The position numbers and the translations under genes were made by a program. The notes beneath the pieces are model-generated. The model worked only from the letters and a program-made list of their open reading frames with translations, searched no databases and was not told the DNA's origin. From Flavobacteriales bacterium (GTDB lineage Bacteria; Bacteroidota; Bacteroidia; UBA10329): a DNA stretch of 64,000 bases. The stretch covers positions 1 to 64,000 of the forward strand of contig JAIPBJ010000009.1 of assembly GCA_021739625.1 (NCBI GenBank), written 5' to 3'. Below, piece after piece: positions 30,294 through 38,344 of this stretch. How positions within the stretch are numbered: the stretch's first letter is position 1; each line of letters starts with the position of its first letter.

Positions 30294-30301
30294 CAAAAGT
30301 A
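30294..30301 (-). promoter_or_regulatory. -7 box TACTTTTG for the nuclease/TonB operon
   Basis: Exact TAnnTTTG match 25 bp before the lamin-tail gene start; it would drive all three genes. Confidence 0.6.
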
Positions 30302-30392
30302 GCCTAATGCCCAGCATGGCAAGTGACGGCAAGTTTCCAAGGCATGCTTTATTAACAATTCCTTGAAGCATGCAGCGAATCAAAAGGAAGAT

Positions 30393-30400
30393 TACCTTTG
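30393..30400 (+). promoter_or_regulatory. -7 box TACCTTTG for tRNA-Leu
   Basis: Exact TAnnTTTG match 10 bp before the mature 5' end of the tRNA. Its position at a stable RNA gene supports reading these boxes as real promoters across the window. Confidence 0.65.
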
Positions 30401-30410
30401 CCGCCCACTT

Positions 30411-30495
30411 GCCCAGGTGGCGGAACTGGTAGACGCGCACGTTTCAGGTGCGTGTGCCGCAAGGCGTGGGGGTTCGACTCCCTTCCTGGGCACCA
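30411..30495 (+). tRNA. tRNA-Leu (anticodon CAG)
   Basis: The acceptor stem gcccagg/cctgggc closes with discriminator A and an encoded CCA. The anticodon arm cacgt-ttCAGgt-gcgtg gives CAG and a normal 7-nt loop. The extra arm is long (tgccgcaaggcg), as in class II leucine tRNAs. The T-arm is ggggg-ttcgact-ccctt with two G-U pairs. The preceding TACCTTTG box and following terminator make it a single-gene transcript. Confidence 0.96.
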
Positions 30496-30506
30496 AAGTG
30501 CATAAG

Positions 30507-30534
30507 GCCCTGTCGGAAACGGCAGGGCTTTTTT
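30507..30534 (+). terminator. Rho-independent terminator of tRNA-Leu
   Basis: A 9-bp stem gccctgtcg/cggcagggc (one G-U) with a GAAA tetraloop, followed directly by six T. Confidence 0.9.
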
Positions 30535-30545
30535 GTTGATGTGAT

Positions 30546-30953
30546 TCAGAGAAGGGCCAGACAGCCGTCCTCTCTGGCCCGGATCGCTTTCTGCTCTGGC
30601 TCGGTCTTGTCACCATGGCCAAGCAGGTGCAGCACACCATGCACCATTACGCGATGCAGCTCTTCCTCAAACGCAATACTGAGGTCGGCCGCATTTTCAC
30701 GAACCCGGTCCACGCTGATGAAAAGATCGCCTGATATCACTGGCCCTTCGCAGTAATCGAATGTGATGATGTCGGTGTAGTAGTCGTGCTGAAGATGGTC
30801 GATGTTCATCTTCAGCAGATACTCGTCAGAGCAGAAGATGAAGCTCACCGCACCGGGGGTCTTTCCTTCAGACTCAATGACCTTGACGATCCATTGGGAA
30901 AGTTTCTCCTGCTGATCTGGGAGAAATTCAGTGTCTTCAGAGAAGAAGTCCAT
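30546..30953 (-). CDS. ybeY: rRNA maturation endoribonuclease YbeY
   Basis: 135 aa, a single-strand RNase involved in 16S rRNA 3'-end processing and ribosome quality control. The metal motif is HGVLHLLGHGDKT (His105, His109); the third canonical His of H-x3-H-x5-H is Asp115 here, with a nearby His113. YTDIITFDY and ISGDLFIS are the usual preceding segments. Last gene of a three-gene operon with an RsbW-like ATPase and a DUF4175 protein. Confidence 0.93.
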   Translation of the reverse strand: MDFFSEDTEFLPDQQEKLSQWIVKVIESEGKTPGAVSFIFCSDEYLLKMNIDHLQHDYYTDIITFDYCEGPVISGDLFISVDRVRENAADLSIAFEEELHRVMVHGVLHLLGHGDKTEPEQKAIRAREDGCLALL

Positions 30954-31016
30954 CTAAAGCATGAAGTGGTGGGTGAGCAGATTGTAAGGAAACAAAGAGT
31001 GGTCTGCCAAAATCCT

Positions 31017-31424
31017 TCAAGCCGCCACCTTGAACACCATTTCCACCGTGGCCCCGTTGTCTCGGAATTCGACCACATCTGCAAGATTGCGCATCAGGAA
31101 CACGCCCCGGCCGCTGATCTTCTCCAGATTGGCGGGATCTGTTGGATCGGGCAGGTGCTCGTGGTCAAAGCCTTCGCCCTGATCCTTCACAATGAAGTGG
31201 AGTGACCTGTCACCGTTGCTATAGAACTCGATATCGACCTGCTTCAGCGGGTTCTGGCGGTTGCCGTGATTGATAGCGTTGTTCACCGCCTCGGTGAGCG
31301 CAATGAGGATGTTGCCATAGTAGTCCTCATCCACGTTGAACTTGGAGCACACATCATCCACGAGCTTTTCGGCCATGACGATATTGTCGGCCTTTGACTC
31401 AAAGTTTACAGTCAATTTTTCCAT
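31017..31424 (-). CDS. RsbW-like ATP-binding protein
   Basis: 135 aa, only a HATPase_c_2-type domain: N-box ILIALTEAVNNAINHGNR, G1 VKDQGEGFD, and GRGVFLMRNLAD. These are anti-sigma-factor kinase-like proteins that bind ATP and phosphorylate small STAS antagonists in other bacteria; no partner sigma or STAS gene is in the window. It sits 9 bp after the DUF4175 gene and ~60 bp before ybeY on the same strand. Confidence 0.88.
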   Translation of the reverse strand: MEKLTVNFESKADNIVMAEKLVDDVCSKFNVDEDYYGNILIALTEAVNNAINHGNRQNPLKQVDIEFYSNGDRSLHFIVKDQGEGFDHEHLPDPTDPANLEKISGRGVFLMRNLADVVEFRDNGATVEMVFKVAA

Positions 31425-31433
31425 CAGCGCAGA

Positions 31434-34400
31434 TCATTCCATCTGCTTCTTGAAGTACTCGTCCACTTTCTCCCTATAGAACGGATTGAGATTGGCGGGC
31501 ACGGTCCGAAGCAGTTCGGTCTCGTTGTTTTTCCGCCTTTTGTACTCAAAATAAATCTCAGGGTTACCGTAGTCCTCGTCTTTTGCCTCGCGGCTCTCTC
31601 TGCGCTCCTCCTGTTCGCGTTCGCGCTCAGCTTTCTCGGCCTCCAACAGTTTCACAAGTATTTCCTGCTGGCGCATCATGGTCTCGCGGGTGATCTGTTT
31701 GTTCACGATGTCGGTCTCGGTCTGCTCCATCAGGCGGCTCAGGTCGTCCATGTCGCCACCGCTGCCCTTGCCACCCCCTTGTTTCTTGAGTTCGTTCTCG
31801 TACTCGCGCACCATCTGGCGTAGGGCCTCCTGCTGCGCGGCCATCTTGGCCATTTCCTTGCTCATGCCCATGCCGCCCTGCCCGGGCTTGTTGCCGCCCG
31901 GCTTCGGTCCTTTCTCCTGTCCGCCCTTTTCCATGCCCTTCTTCATCTGCTCCATCTGCTTGTTGAGCTGTTCCTGTAGCGAGCGCATTGTGGCTGCCGA
32001 TGGCTTATTGCCTTTGCCGGGCTTCTTGCACGAACCGCTGCCTGATGCCTGTGCCATGGCGTTCTGCATCTGTTCGATGGCCTCGCTCAGGAGCAGTGCG
32101 AGGTTGTTCACCGAGGTGAGCGCCTGCTGTTGCCGCGATGCCGCTTCGGGCGTCCTGCGGTCGGCCATGGAACCGATGGCCTTGCCCATGTTGCTGTTCA
32201 CGGAGCGTATCTCGCGGTTCACCACGGTCTCGATCTGCGGCACACGCTTGCTGAGGGCGTAGAGCGAGTCCTCGATCAGTTTGCTGTCGTCCTTCAATTT
32301 CAATTGCTCACGGGCAAGCTCAGTGTATTTGGGATCGTTGCGGTTGGTGCCCTTCAGCGTCAGCATCAATTTCTCCTGGTCGAAGCTGAGGGTGAGCAGG
32401 TTGTCAACGATCTGCCGCAGTGCATCAAGGTCTTCGCTCTGCGACTCCTGCTGCATCTGCGCCATCATTTCGCCCATTTTCTGAGCCATGTTCTCCATCT
32501 GCTTGGCGGCATTCTTCTGCGATTCAGAAGCTTTCTTCTTCTGGTCTTTCTGAAGCTGGTCCTCGGCCTCTTTCTGTTCTTCGCTCACGGACTCCTTCTC
32601 GTCCGCCATGTCCTCCATCTTGTTGGGCTTCTCCAACTCCTCGTTCTGCTTCTCCAGGTCGTCCATGTCCTTCTTCAGGCCATCGAATTCCTTGCTCAGT
32701 TCCTCCTGCTTCTCCGCCAGTTCGTCCTTGTCGCTGTCCTTGTTCAGTGATTCCTCCGAGAGCTTGTCCTGTTCGTTGGCCAATTCTTCCATACGCTCCT
32801 TGGTCTGTTCGAGTTTCTGCTCAAATTTCAATTGCTTGAAAAGTTCGAGGCTGCGGTCAAGTTCCTTCTCCAGATCCTCCGCGCTGAACTTCATGTCCTC
32901 CAGCAATTCCTGCGCCTTGTCCTTAGTAAGCTCGTCCATCAGCTCCTCCATCTTCTTAAAAAGCTCCTTCATCTCATCCGACATCACCTCATCGAACAGC
33001 TTCTCCAACTGCTTCTGCTTTTCCACCAGCGCGGGGTCGAACTCCATGAACTCGCTCATCTTGGAGTTCTTTTGCTGGTTCTCCTGCTTCATCTGCTCCA
33101 CCTGTTTTTTCAGATCCTTCTGCATCTCGATGAGTTCCTGCATCTTCGCCTTGTCCTCCCACGTGAGTTGCTGCTTGTCGAGCATGTCCTTCTGCATCTT
33201 GCCCAACTCCTTCTGCATCTTCTGGGCCTGCTTGACAGCCTCGCTCAGCTCGTCCTTCATCTTCTCGCCCTTGGCATCATTCTCCTCCGCCAGTTCGTTG
33301 AGGGTGGGCAGGCGGTAGGTGCGCTTGTCGGTGCGGGCCGATTTGCTGCCGTTCACACCATCGTTGTCCCACACCTCGAACCAGTACTCCAGCACATCGC
33401 CAGGCGCGAGTTCCATTCTTCCCAAGTCCCAGAAATGGTAGAAATCCTCGCTGGTCCTGCCTTTCGGAACGGCCAGTTCCTGCTCCTGCACGGCCTCCTC
33501 GCCCTTGCCGCTGCGGATGACCGAGTAGCGGAAACGCAGGGCCGAGAAACCGTAGTCGTCCTTTATCTGCCCGCTGAAATAGAGCCTTTTGGGGTTCAAC
33601 GAGTCGGGTGTCTCCTCTGCCGCGATGCTGGGATAGAGGTCGGGGATGATCCCGATGGTATAACGCAGCGAGTCGGCATGTTTCAGGTAATTGTTGCTGG
33701 TCAGAACGGTATAGGCCGTGCTCTGCCGAAACCGCTGCGAGAGACTGAAACCGTCCTTTCCCGTGCGCTCAGGCAGGTGCAGCGAGTCGTCCATCAGCAG
33801 GTGCAGCTGCTCGGTCTCAGAGGTGCGGAATCGCCAGGTGACCTTCGTTCCCGTGGGAATGAGCAGATCACCGTTGTTCTGACGCGTCTCCATCTTGCTG
33901 CCCGTGTAGGTGGGATAGTCCAGCTCCACCTCGAAGGCCAGTACACTTGGTTTGGGATAGACCTTCAACTCGTAGCCTTGCGAGCGGAATCCGCCTCCGT
34001 AGAGCTGGAATGTCTGGCTCTCTCGAGGCTGGCGGAACACGTAAGTGAACAGCGCGGCATTCTCTCGCACCATCATCTGCCGGGTCCCGTCCACTTCTAT
34101 GTACAGATCGCTGGGCACCTCATCGCCCTCCAGACGGATGCTGAGCGGAAAATCCTGCAGGGCCACAGTCTCCAGCCCATCGTTCATCACCACAAAGCGG
34201 AACGGGGCCATGTCCTCGAACGCAGTACCGTGGCGCACGATGCGGGTGGTGCTGTCGCGCACCATGCTGGGTGCAACTATGAGCAGCGTTAGCAGCACGA
34301 GTGCGGGCGGCAGCGCAAAACGAAGGAACCGCCTGTTCTCGCGCAGGTCGATGGCCGCCACGAAGGGCATGGGGCGCAGCTCGGCCGTGCGCTGGTCTAT

Positions 34401-34793
34401 GCTGGCCAGCAGCAGTTCCGACCCCGCACCCGCTGTCTGCGCCTGCCGTTGCAGTTGCAGCGTGTTCAACAACTTATCTTCTATGGTGGGGAAATGCTTT
34501 CCAATGATGGTGGCAGCCTCATCGTGGCTGATAACCGGCCCGATGCGCCTGAGTCGAACCGCTGGCAGCCCCACCCACAGCCCCAGCGCGGCCAGGGACA
34601 CTGACACGAAGGCGTAGAAAAGCACCGTCCGCGTGCCCGTGCCGAAATGCCCGAAATGCTCCATCACCGCCAGCCCCACGAACAGCCCCACGATGAGGCC
34701 CGTGCTGAGCAGCGCACCGCGTATCACCTGATTGAGGTAATACTTGCGGGTGAACGCATCCAGTTTTTCTATGAGCAGACCGTGCTGTGCCAT
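31434..34793 (-). CDS. DUF4175-family membrane protein with long coiled coils
   Basis: 1119 aa. Three hydrophobic helices near the N-terminus (about 24-45, 57-76 and 150-172) anchor it in the inner membrane. A ~330-aa beta-rich region follows (YELKVYPKPSVLAFEVELDYP, RLYFSGQIKDDYGFSALRFRYSV), then ~500 residues of Lys/Glu/Gln/Met-rich coiled coil and a Gly/Lys-rich linker (KKPGKGNKP, GPKPGGNKPGQGGMG). The family is common in Bacteroidota and of unknown function. First gene of an operon with the RsbW-like ATPase and ybeY, and preceded by an exact -7 box. Confidence 0.85.
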   Translation of the reverse strand: MAQHGLLIEKLDAFTRKYYLNQVIRGALLSTGLIVGLFVGLAVMEHFGHFGTGTRTVLFYAFVSVSLAALGLWVGLPAVRLRRIGPVISHDEAATIIGKHFPTIEDKLLNTLQLQRQAQTAGAGSELLLASIDQRTAELRPMPFVAAIDLRENRRFLRFALPPALVLLTLLIVAPSMVRDSTTRIVRHGTAFEDMAPFRFVVMNDGLETVALQDFPLSIRLEGDEVPSDLYIEVDGTRQMMVRENAALFTYVFRQPRESQTFQLYGGGFRSQGYELKVYPKPSVLAFEVELDYPTYTGSKMETRQNNGDLLIPTGTKVTWRFRTSETEQLHLLMDDSLHLPERTGKDGFSLSQRFRQSTAYTVLTSNNYLKHADSLRYTIGIIPDLYPSIAAEETPDSLNPKRLYFSGQIKDDYGFSALRFRYSVIRSGKGEEAVQEQELAVPKGRTSEDFYHFWDLGRMELAPGDVLEYWFEVWDNDGVNGSKSARTDKRTYRLPTLNELAEENDAKGEKMKDELSEAVKQAQKMQKELGKMQKDMLDKQQLTWEDKAKMQELIEMQKDLKKQVEQMKQENQQKNSKMSEFMEFDPALVEKQKQLEKLFDEVMSDEMKELFKKMEELMDELTKDKAQELLEDMKFSAEDLEKELDRSLELFKQLKFEQKLEQTKERMEELANEQDKLSEESLNKDSDKDELAEKQEELSKEFDGLKKDMDDLEKQNEELEKPNKMEDMADEKESVSEEQKEAEDQLQKDQKKKASESQKNAAKQMENMAQKMGEMMAQMQQESQSEDLDALRQIVDNLLTLSFDQEKLMLTLKGTNRNDPKYTELAREQLKLKDDSKLIEDSLYALSKRVPQIETVVNREIRSVNSNMGKAIGSMADRRTPEAASRQQQALTSVNNLALLLSEAIEQMQNAMAQASGSGSCKKPGKGNKPSAATMRSLQEQLNKQMEQMKKGMEKGGQEKGPKPGGNKPGQGGMGMSKEMAKMAAQQEALRQMVREYENELKKQGGGKGSGGDMDDLSRLMEQTETDIVNKQITRETMMRQQEILVKLLEAEKAEREREQEERRESREAKDEDYGNPEIYFEYKRRKNNETELLRTVPANLNPFYREKVDEYFKKQME

Positions 34794-34844
34794 TATTTGG
34801 ATGCTACGTCATCGCCCACGATGGTGTGATGTTTCGGGGGGATG

Positions 34845-34852
34845 CAAAGGTA
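34845..34852 (-). promoter_or_regulatory. -7 box TACCTTTG for the DUF4175 operon
   Basis: Exact TAnnTTTG match ~52 bp before the DUF4175 ATG. Confidence 0.55.
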
Positions 34853-34976
34853 GGCAGGGCTCCTGACTGCGTTGGCACAACATGGCTGTATGAATAAGCC
34901 ACGTCCCGGATGTTTATCTTTTCCAGTTCCCGCTGTAGGTGAGGGTATCTTCGCGCCCAAAATCCGGATACCGCTG

Positions 34977-37103
34977 ATGTTCAAACACTTTTTACCCTTT
35001 GCCCTTGTGGCACTTCCTTTCCTTTCATTCTCGCAGTATGAGGCCCCTAAGGGATACAGGCCTTCAGATGGCAATGATGTGTCTCCCGCCAAGTATCACT
35101 GGAAAAAGGAAACGAAATACAAGGACTACACGATGCAGTCCTACTACATCGAAATGCGCGATGGCATTCCCATTGCAGTGGACGTCTATCTGCCCAAGAC
35201 CAAGGTGAAGGATGAGAAGTTCCCCACCATTCTCCATCAGACCCGCTACTGGCGCAGCATTGAGCTGAAATGGCCCTACAAATGGTTCCGCAAGAACCCG
35301 ATAGGCCCGCTAGGCGATTTCATGAAACCTGTTATTCTGAACGGTTATGCCGTGGTGGTGATCGATTCGCGTGGGAGCGGTGCGTCCGGAGGGTTCCGAC
35401 ATCATCCGTGGAGCAAGGACGAGGTGGCCGACATGACCGAAATCGTGGATCACATCATCAAGCAGCAATGGAGCAATGGAATCGTGGGCGCAGCAGGGGC
35501 ATCCTATAGTGGCACCACCTCCGAGTTCCTGCTCACCGTGAAACATCCTGCGGTGAAGGCGGTGGTCAACATGTACTCGCTGTTCGATGTCTATACCGAC
35601 AACGCCTTCACGGGTGGGATGCACAACGCATGGTTCACCCGTGTGTGGGGCGAGGCCAACGAGGCGCTGGATGCCAACACGCTGCCTGCCCATGCCAGCA
35701 AGGCCAAGAAATTCATCAAAGGCGTGCTGCCCGTGAAGGCGGGATTCAAGAATGAGAAGGGACGGGAGATATTGGAACGCCACATCCGCGAGCGCGACAA
35801 CCGCAACGTGCATGAAGGCGCCCTCACCATGGATTTCCGTGACGATGTGCCGAAGAACGGTGCGGCCGAGAATGCCGATGAGTTCAGTCCGCACATGCGC
35901 TGGAAGGCGCAGGATGCGTCCGGAGCAGCCGTCTATAGCTGGAGCGGCTGGTATGACGGGGCCTATCAGAATGCTGCCGCCAAGCGCCATATCACACTTT
36001 CAAACCCACAGAACCGCCTCATTTTCGGCCCATGGGAGCATGGTGGTCGGTGGAACTGCGGCCACACCAACCCTGGCCCGTCAGGCTTCGACCACATCGG
36101 GGAGGTGCTGCGTTTCTTCGACCATCACCTCAAGGGCCACGACACTGGCATCGACAAGGAGAAGCCCGTCCACTATTTCACCATGGTGGAGGAGAAATGG
36201 AAGACCTCCGATGTGTGGCCACCCAAGGAGGCGAAGCCACTGTCGGTGTTCCTGGCCGAGAACAACAGCCTTACTTGGGGCAACGATTTCAGCGCGCACG
36301 AGCAGATGAAGGCCGACCTCAAGTTCTGGGGCGATTCAGTGAACGTGCTCAAGAGCCGGGGCGTTCTGAAGATACTGGACGGCATAAAGGGTGAAGGCCG
36401 TCTGAGCGATGCGGACGAGAAGCAATTGGCGCACTACCGCAAGGTGGAACAGCAGTTCAATGATGCGCTGGCGAAGCTGAACGCCATCGCCCCGAAGATC
36501 CGTGAGCTGCGCGACAACTCCGTTGGACAGGACATCCTTGCGGTGGACACCACTGTGAATACGGGTCAGGTGACGCGCTATGAGAGTGTTGCAGGAAGAC
36601 TGAAGACACCACTTGTCTATCCCGACCGCGCCAGCCGCGATTCGGCCCTCCTGGTCTATGACTCCGCTCCACTGGACGCTGACATGGAAGTGACCGGGCA
36701 TGTTGAGGTGCTACTGCATCTGTCCTCCTCCTCCAATGACGCACAGGTGTTCGTCTATCTGGAGGATGTGGCGCCTGATGGTTCGGTCGAATACGTCACT
36801 GAGGGACTTTTCCGTGGCATTCACAGGAAGATCGGAGAGAATGCCCCTTATGCCATGGCCGAGCCTTACCACACCTACCTGAAGGCCGATGCCCTGCCGT
36901 TGGTGCCGAGCGAGGCCGCTGAGCTGAACTTCGGAATGCTTCCCGTGTCGTATCTCTTCAAGAAGGGGCACCGCATCCGTATCGCCATTTCCGGGGCCGA
37001 TGCCGAGCACTACCGCAACATGACGAAAGACCAACCGACCTACACCATACACCGCACTTTTACCCATCCGAGCAAAGTGGTGCTACCGGTCATACGGAAG
37101 TAG
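34977..37103 (+). CDS. CocE/NonD family hydrolase (S15-like), secreted
   Basis: 708 aa from MFKHFLPFALVALPFLSFSQ, a clear signal peptide; the track's extra 35 residues overlap the leader. The alpha/beta-hydrolase domain has DSRGSGASGG, the nucleophile GASYSG with Ser176, SGWYDG carrying the acid and GPWEHGG carrying the His. The C-terminal jelly roll (DADMEVTGHVEVLLHLSSSSND, HRIRIAISGADAEHY) is that of X-Pro dipeptidyl peptidase/CocE enzymes. It cleaves acyl, ester or peptide bonds of unknown substrates in the periplasm. A TATCTTCG box (34946-34953) lies before the start. Confidence 0.9.
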   Translation: MFKHFLPFALVALPFLSFSQYEAPKGYRPSDGNDVSPAKYHWKKETKYKDYTMQSYYIEMRDGIPIAVDVYLPKTKVKDEKFPTILHQTRYWRSIELKWPYKWFRKNPIGPLGDFMKPVILNGYAVVVIDSRGSGASGGFRHHPWSKDEVADMTEIVDHIIKQQWSNGIVGAAGASYSGTTSEFLLTVKHPAVKAVVNMYSLFDVYTDNAFTGGMHNAWFTRVWGEANEALDANTLPAHASKAKKFIKGVLPVKAGFKNEKGREILERHIRERDNRNVHEGALTMDFRDDVPKNGAAENADEFSPHMRWKAQDASGAAVYSWSGWYDGAYQNAAAKRHITLSNPQNRLIFGPWEHGGRWNCGHTNPGPSGFDHIGEVLRFFDHHLKGHDTGIDKEKPVHYFTMVEEKWKTSDVWPPKEAKPLSVFLAENNSLTWGNDFSAHEQMKADLKFWGDSVNVLKSRGVLKILDGIKGEGRLSDADEKQLAHYRKVEQQFNDALAKLNAIAPKIRELRDNSVGQDILAVDTTVNTGQVTRYESVAGRLKTPLVYPDRASRDSALLVYDSAPLDADMEVTGHVEVLLHLSSSSNDAQVFVYLEDVAPDGSVEYVTEGLFRGIHRKIGENAPYAMAEPYHTYLKADALPLVPSEAAELNFGMLPVSYLFKKGHRIRIAISGADAEHYRNMTKDQPTYTIHRTFTHPSKVVLPVIRK

Positions 37104-37118
37104 TAGGCGGCCACATGC

Positions 37119-37156
37119 CCCTGTTCGGGACTCAATTGTCTACCGCCCAAACAGGG
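37119..37156 (+). terminator. Possible terminator hairpin after the CocE-like gene
   Basis: ccctgttcggg and cccaaacaggg pair at 10 of 11 positions across a 16-nt loop; the only T-run (four T) begins about 10 bp later, so termination is uncertain. Confidence 0.35.
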
Positions 37157-37295
37157 AGCGGGGATTTTACTGCCGCTTGTACTGTCAGTGGCAGTATGCA
37201 ATGCACATCGATGCATCGCCTATACGGCCAGTTGAACTGACATAAATCATATTTTACTACGCGAATGCACTTAGAAACATCGGTTTACTCCCTTT

Positions 37296-37303
37296 TACCT
37301 TTG
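37296..37303 (+). promoter_or_regulatory. -7 box TACCTTTG
   Basis: Exact TAnnTTTG match 19 bp before the beta-helix protein gene. Confidence 0.55.
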
Positions 37304-37322
37304 CTTTCTCAGAAGCAAAATC

Positions 37323-38327
37323 ATGAAACCGAACCTCAAAGCATCTCTCCTTGGACTAATCCTGACGGCCCACGCAGCGCAGGCCACCGTGCGCACCGTT
37401 AGCAACGATCCTCAGAGTCCGGGCCAGTTCACCTCCATTGCAGCAGCCATCACCGCTGCCAGCAATGGCGACACCATCTACATTCAAGGGACCAACATCA
37501 ACTATGGCGGTTTTTCAGTCAATAAGAGCTTGACTTTCATTGGTTCGGGTCACAATCCTCAGAATCAGAACTCCTCCCGCTCGCTGGTCAACACTATAAC
37601 CCTGTTGGCGGGAAGCAACAGCTCCAAATTCTATGCGCTGGTCATGCTCGGAAACATTTCATCCTCTGCGGCCATTTCAGATGTCACTGTGGCCAGAAAC
37701 CACATTTCTGGGAGCATCTATCTCTCCAGCACATGCCCGAACTGGCGGGTGGAGAGCAACATCTTTGCGGCAACCGGTCAGAACATGTATGGCGGCAACA
37801 CAGGAGGCACGAACAACTGGTATGTCGTGAAGAACGTGTTCAATGGCTCCATTGATTACTTTATAGGTTCCTACAATTATTTCTTCAATAACCTGTTCCT
37901 GCGCAATGCTCAGTCCTTTATCGGCATGTCCAATTGCTATGTGTACAACAACATTTTCTACCGCGCTGTGCCGAGCCTCAGTATCTCCGCATCGGTGTTT
38001 GAGCGGAACCTGTCCTATCAGTGTACCAACAACAGCTTTCCCAATGGCACCAACCTGATCGGTCAGGATCCACAGTTCGTGAGCTTTCCATTGGCCGGTG
38101 CAAGTTTCAGTCTGACACACAATTATCGGCTGCAAGGCACTTCGCCATGTATTGATTATGGCATAGATGCCGAAGACATCGGTCTCTACGGAGGGTCGAT
38201 GGGATACTATGAGCAGAACGGTATTCCGAGCATTCCGCAGTTGCGCGAGTTCAATATCACGTCTGCCACCACGGTTCCGGTCGGAGGCACGGTGAATATC
38301 AGTGTCAAGTCCACCATCCGTCCATAA
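37323..38327 (+). CDS. Secreted right-handed beta-helix-like protein
   Basis: 334 aa with a signal peptide (MKPNLKASLLGLILTAHAAQA). FTSIAAAITAASNGDTIYIQGT opens the solenoid in the way of pectate-lyase-like beta-helix proteins, followed by Asn-rich coils (NWYVVKNVFNG, SYNYFFNNLFLRN, NCYVYNNIFYR). No catalytic motif or T9SS tail is visible. The gene precedes the repeat-rich T9SS protein by 17 bp and is probably co-expressed with it. Confidence 0.75.
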   Translation: MKPNLKASLLGLILTAHAAQATVRTVSNDPQSPGQFTSIAAAITAASNGDTIYIQGTNINYGGFSVNKSLTFIGSGHNPQNQNSSRSLVNTITLLAGSNSSKFYALVMLGNISSSAAISDVTVARNHISGSIYLSSTCPNWRVESNIFAATGQNMYGGNTGGTNNWYVVKNVFNGSIDYFIGSYNYFFNNLFLRNAQSFIGMSNCYVYNNIFYRAVPSLSISASVFERNLSYQCTNNSFPNGTNLIGQDPQFVSFPLAGASFSLTHNYRLQGTSPCIDYGIDAEDIGLYGGSMGYYEQNGIPSIPQLREFNITSATTVPVGGTVNISVKSTIRP

Positions 38328-38344
38328 TCCTTGATAAAGAGGAA

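Noticed and set aside
32832-34292. 486-aa plus-strand ORF rich in Leu, Gln and His
   Set aside because: Mirror of the Lys/Glu/Gln coiled-coil codons in the DUF4175 gene; no domain of its own.
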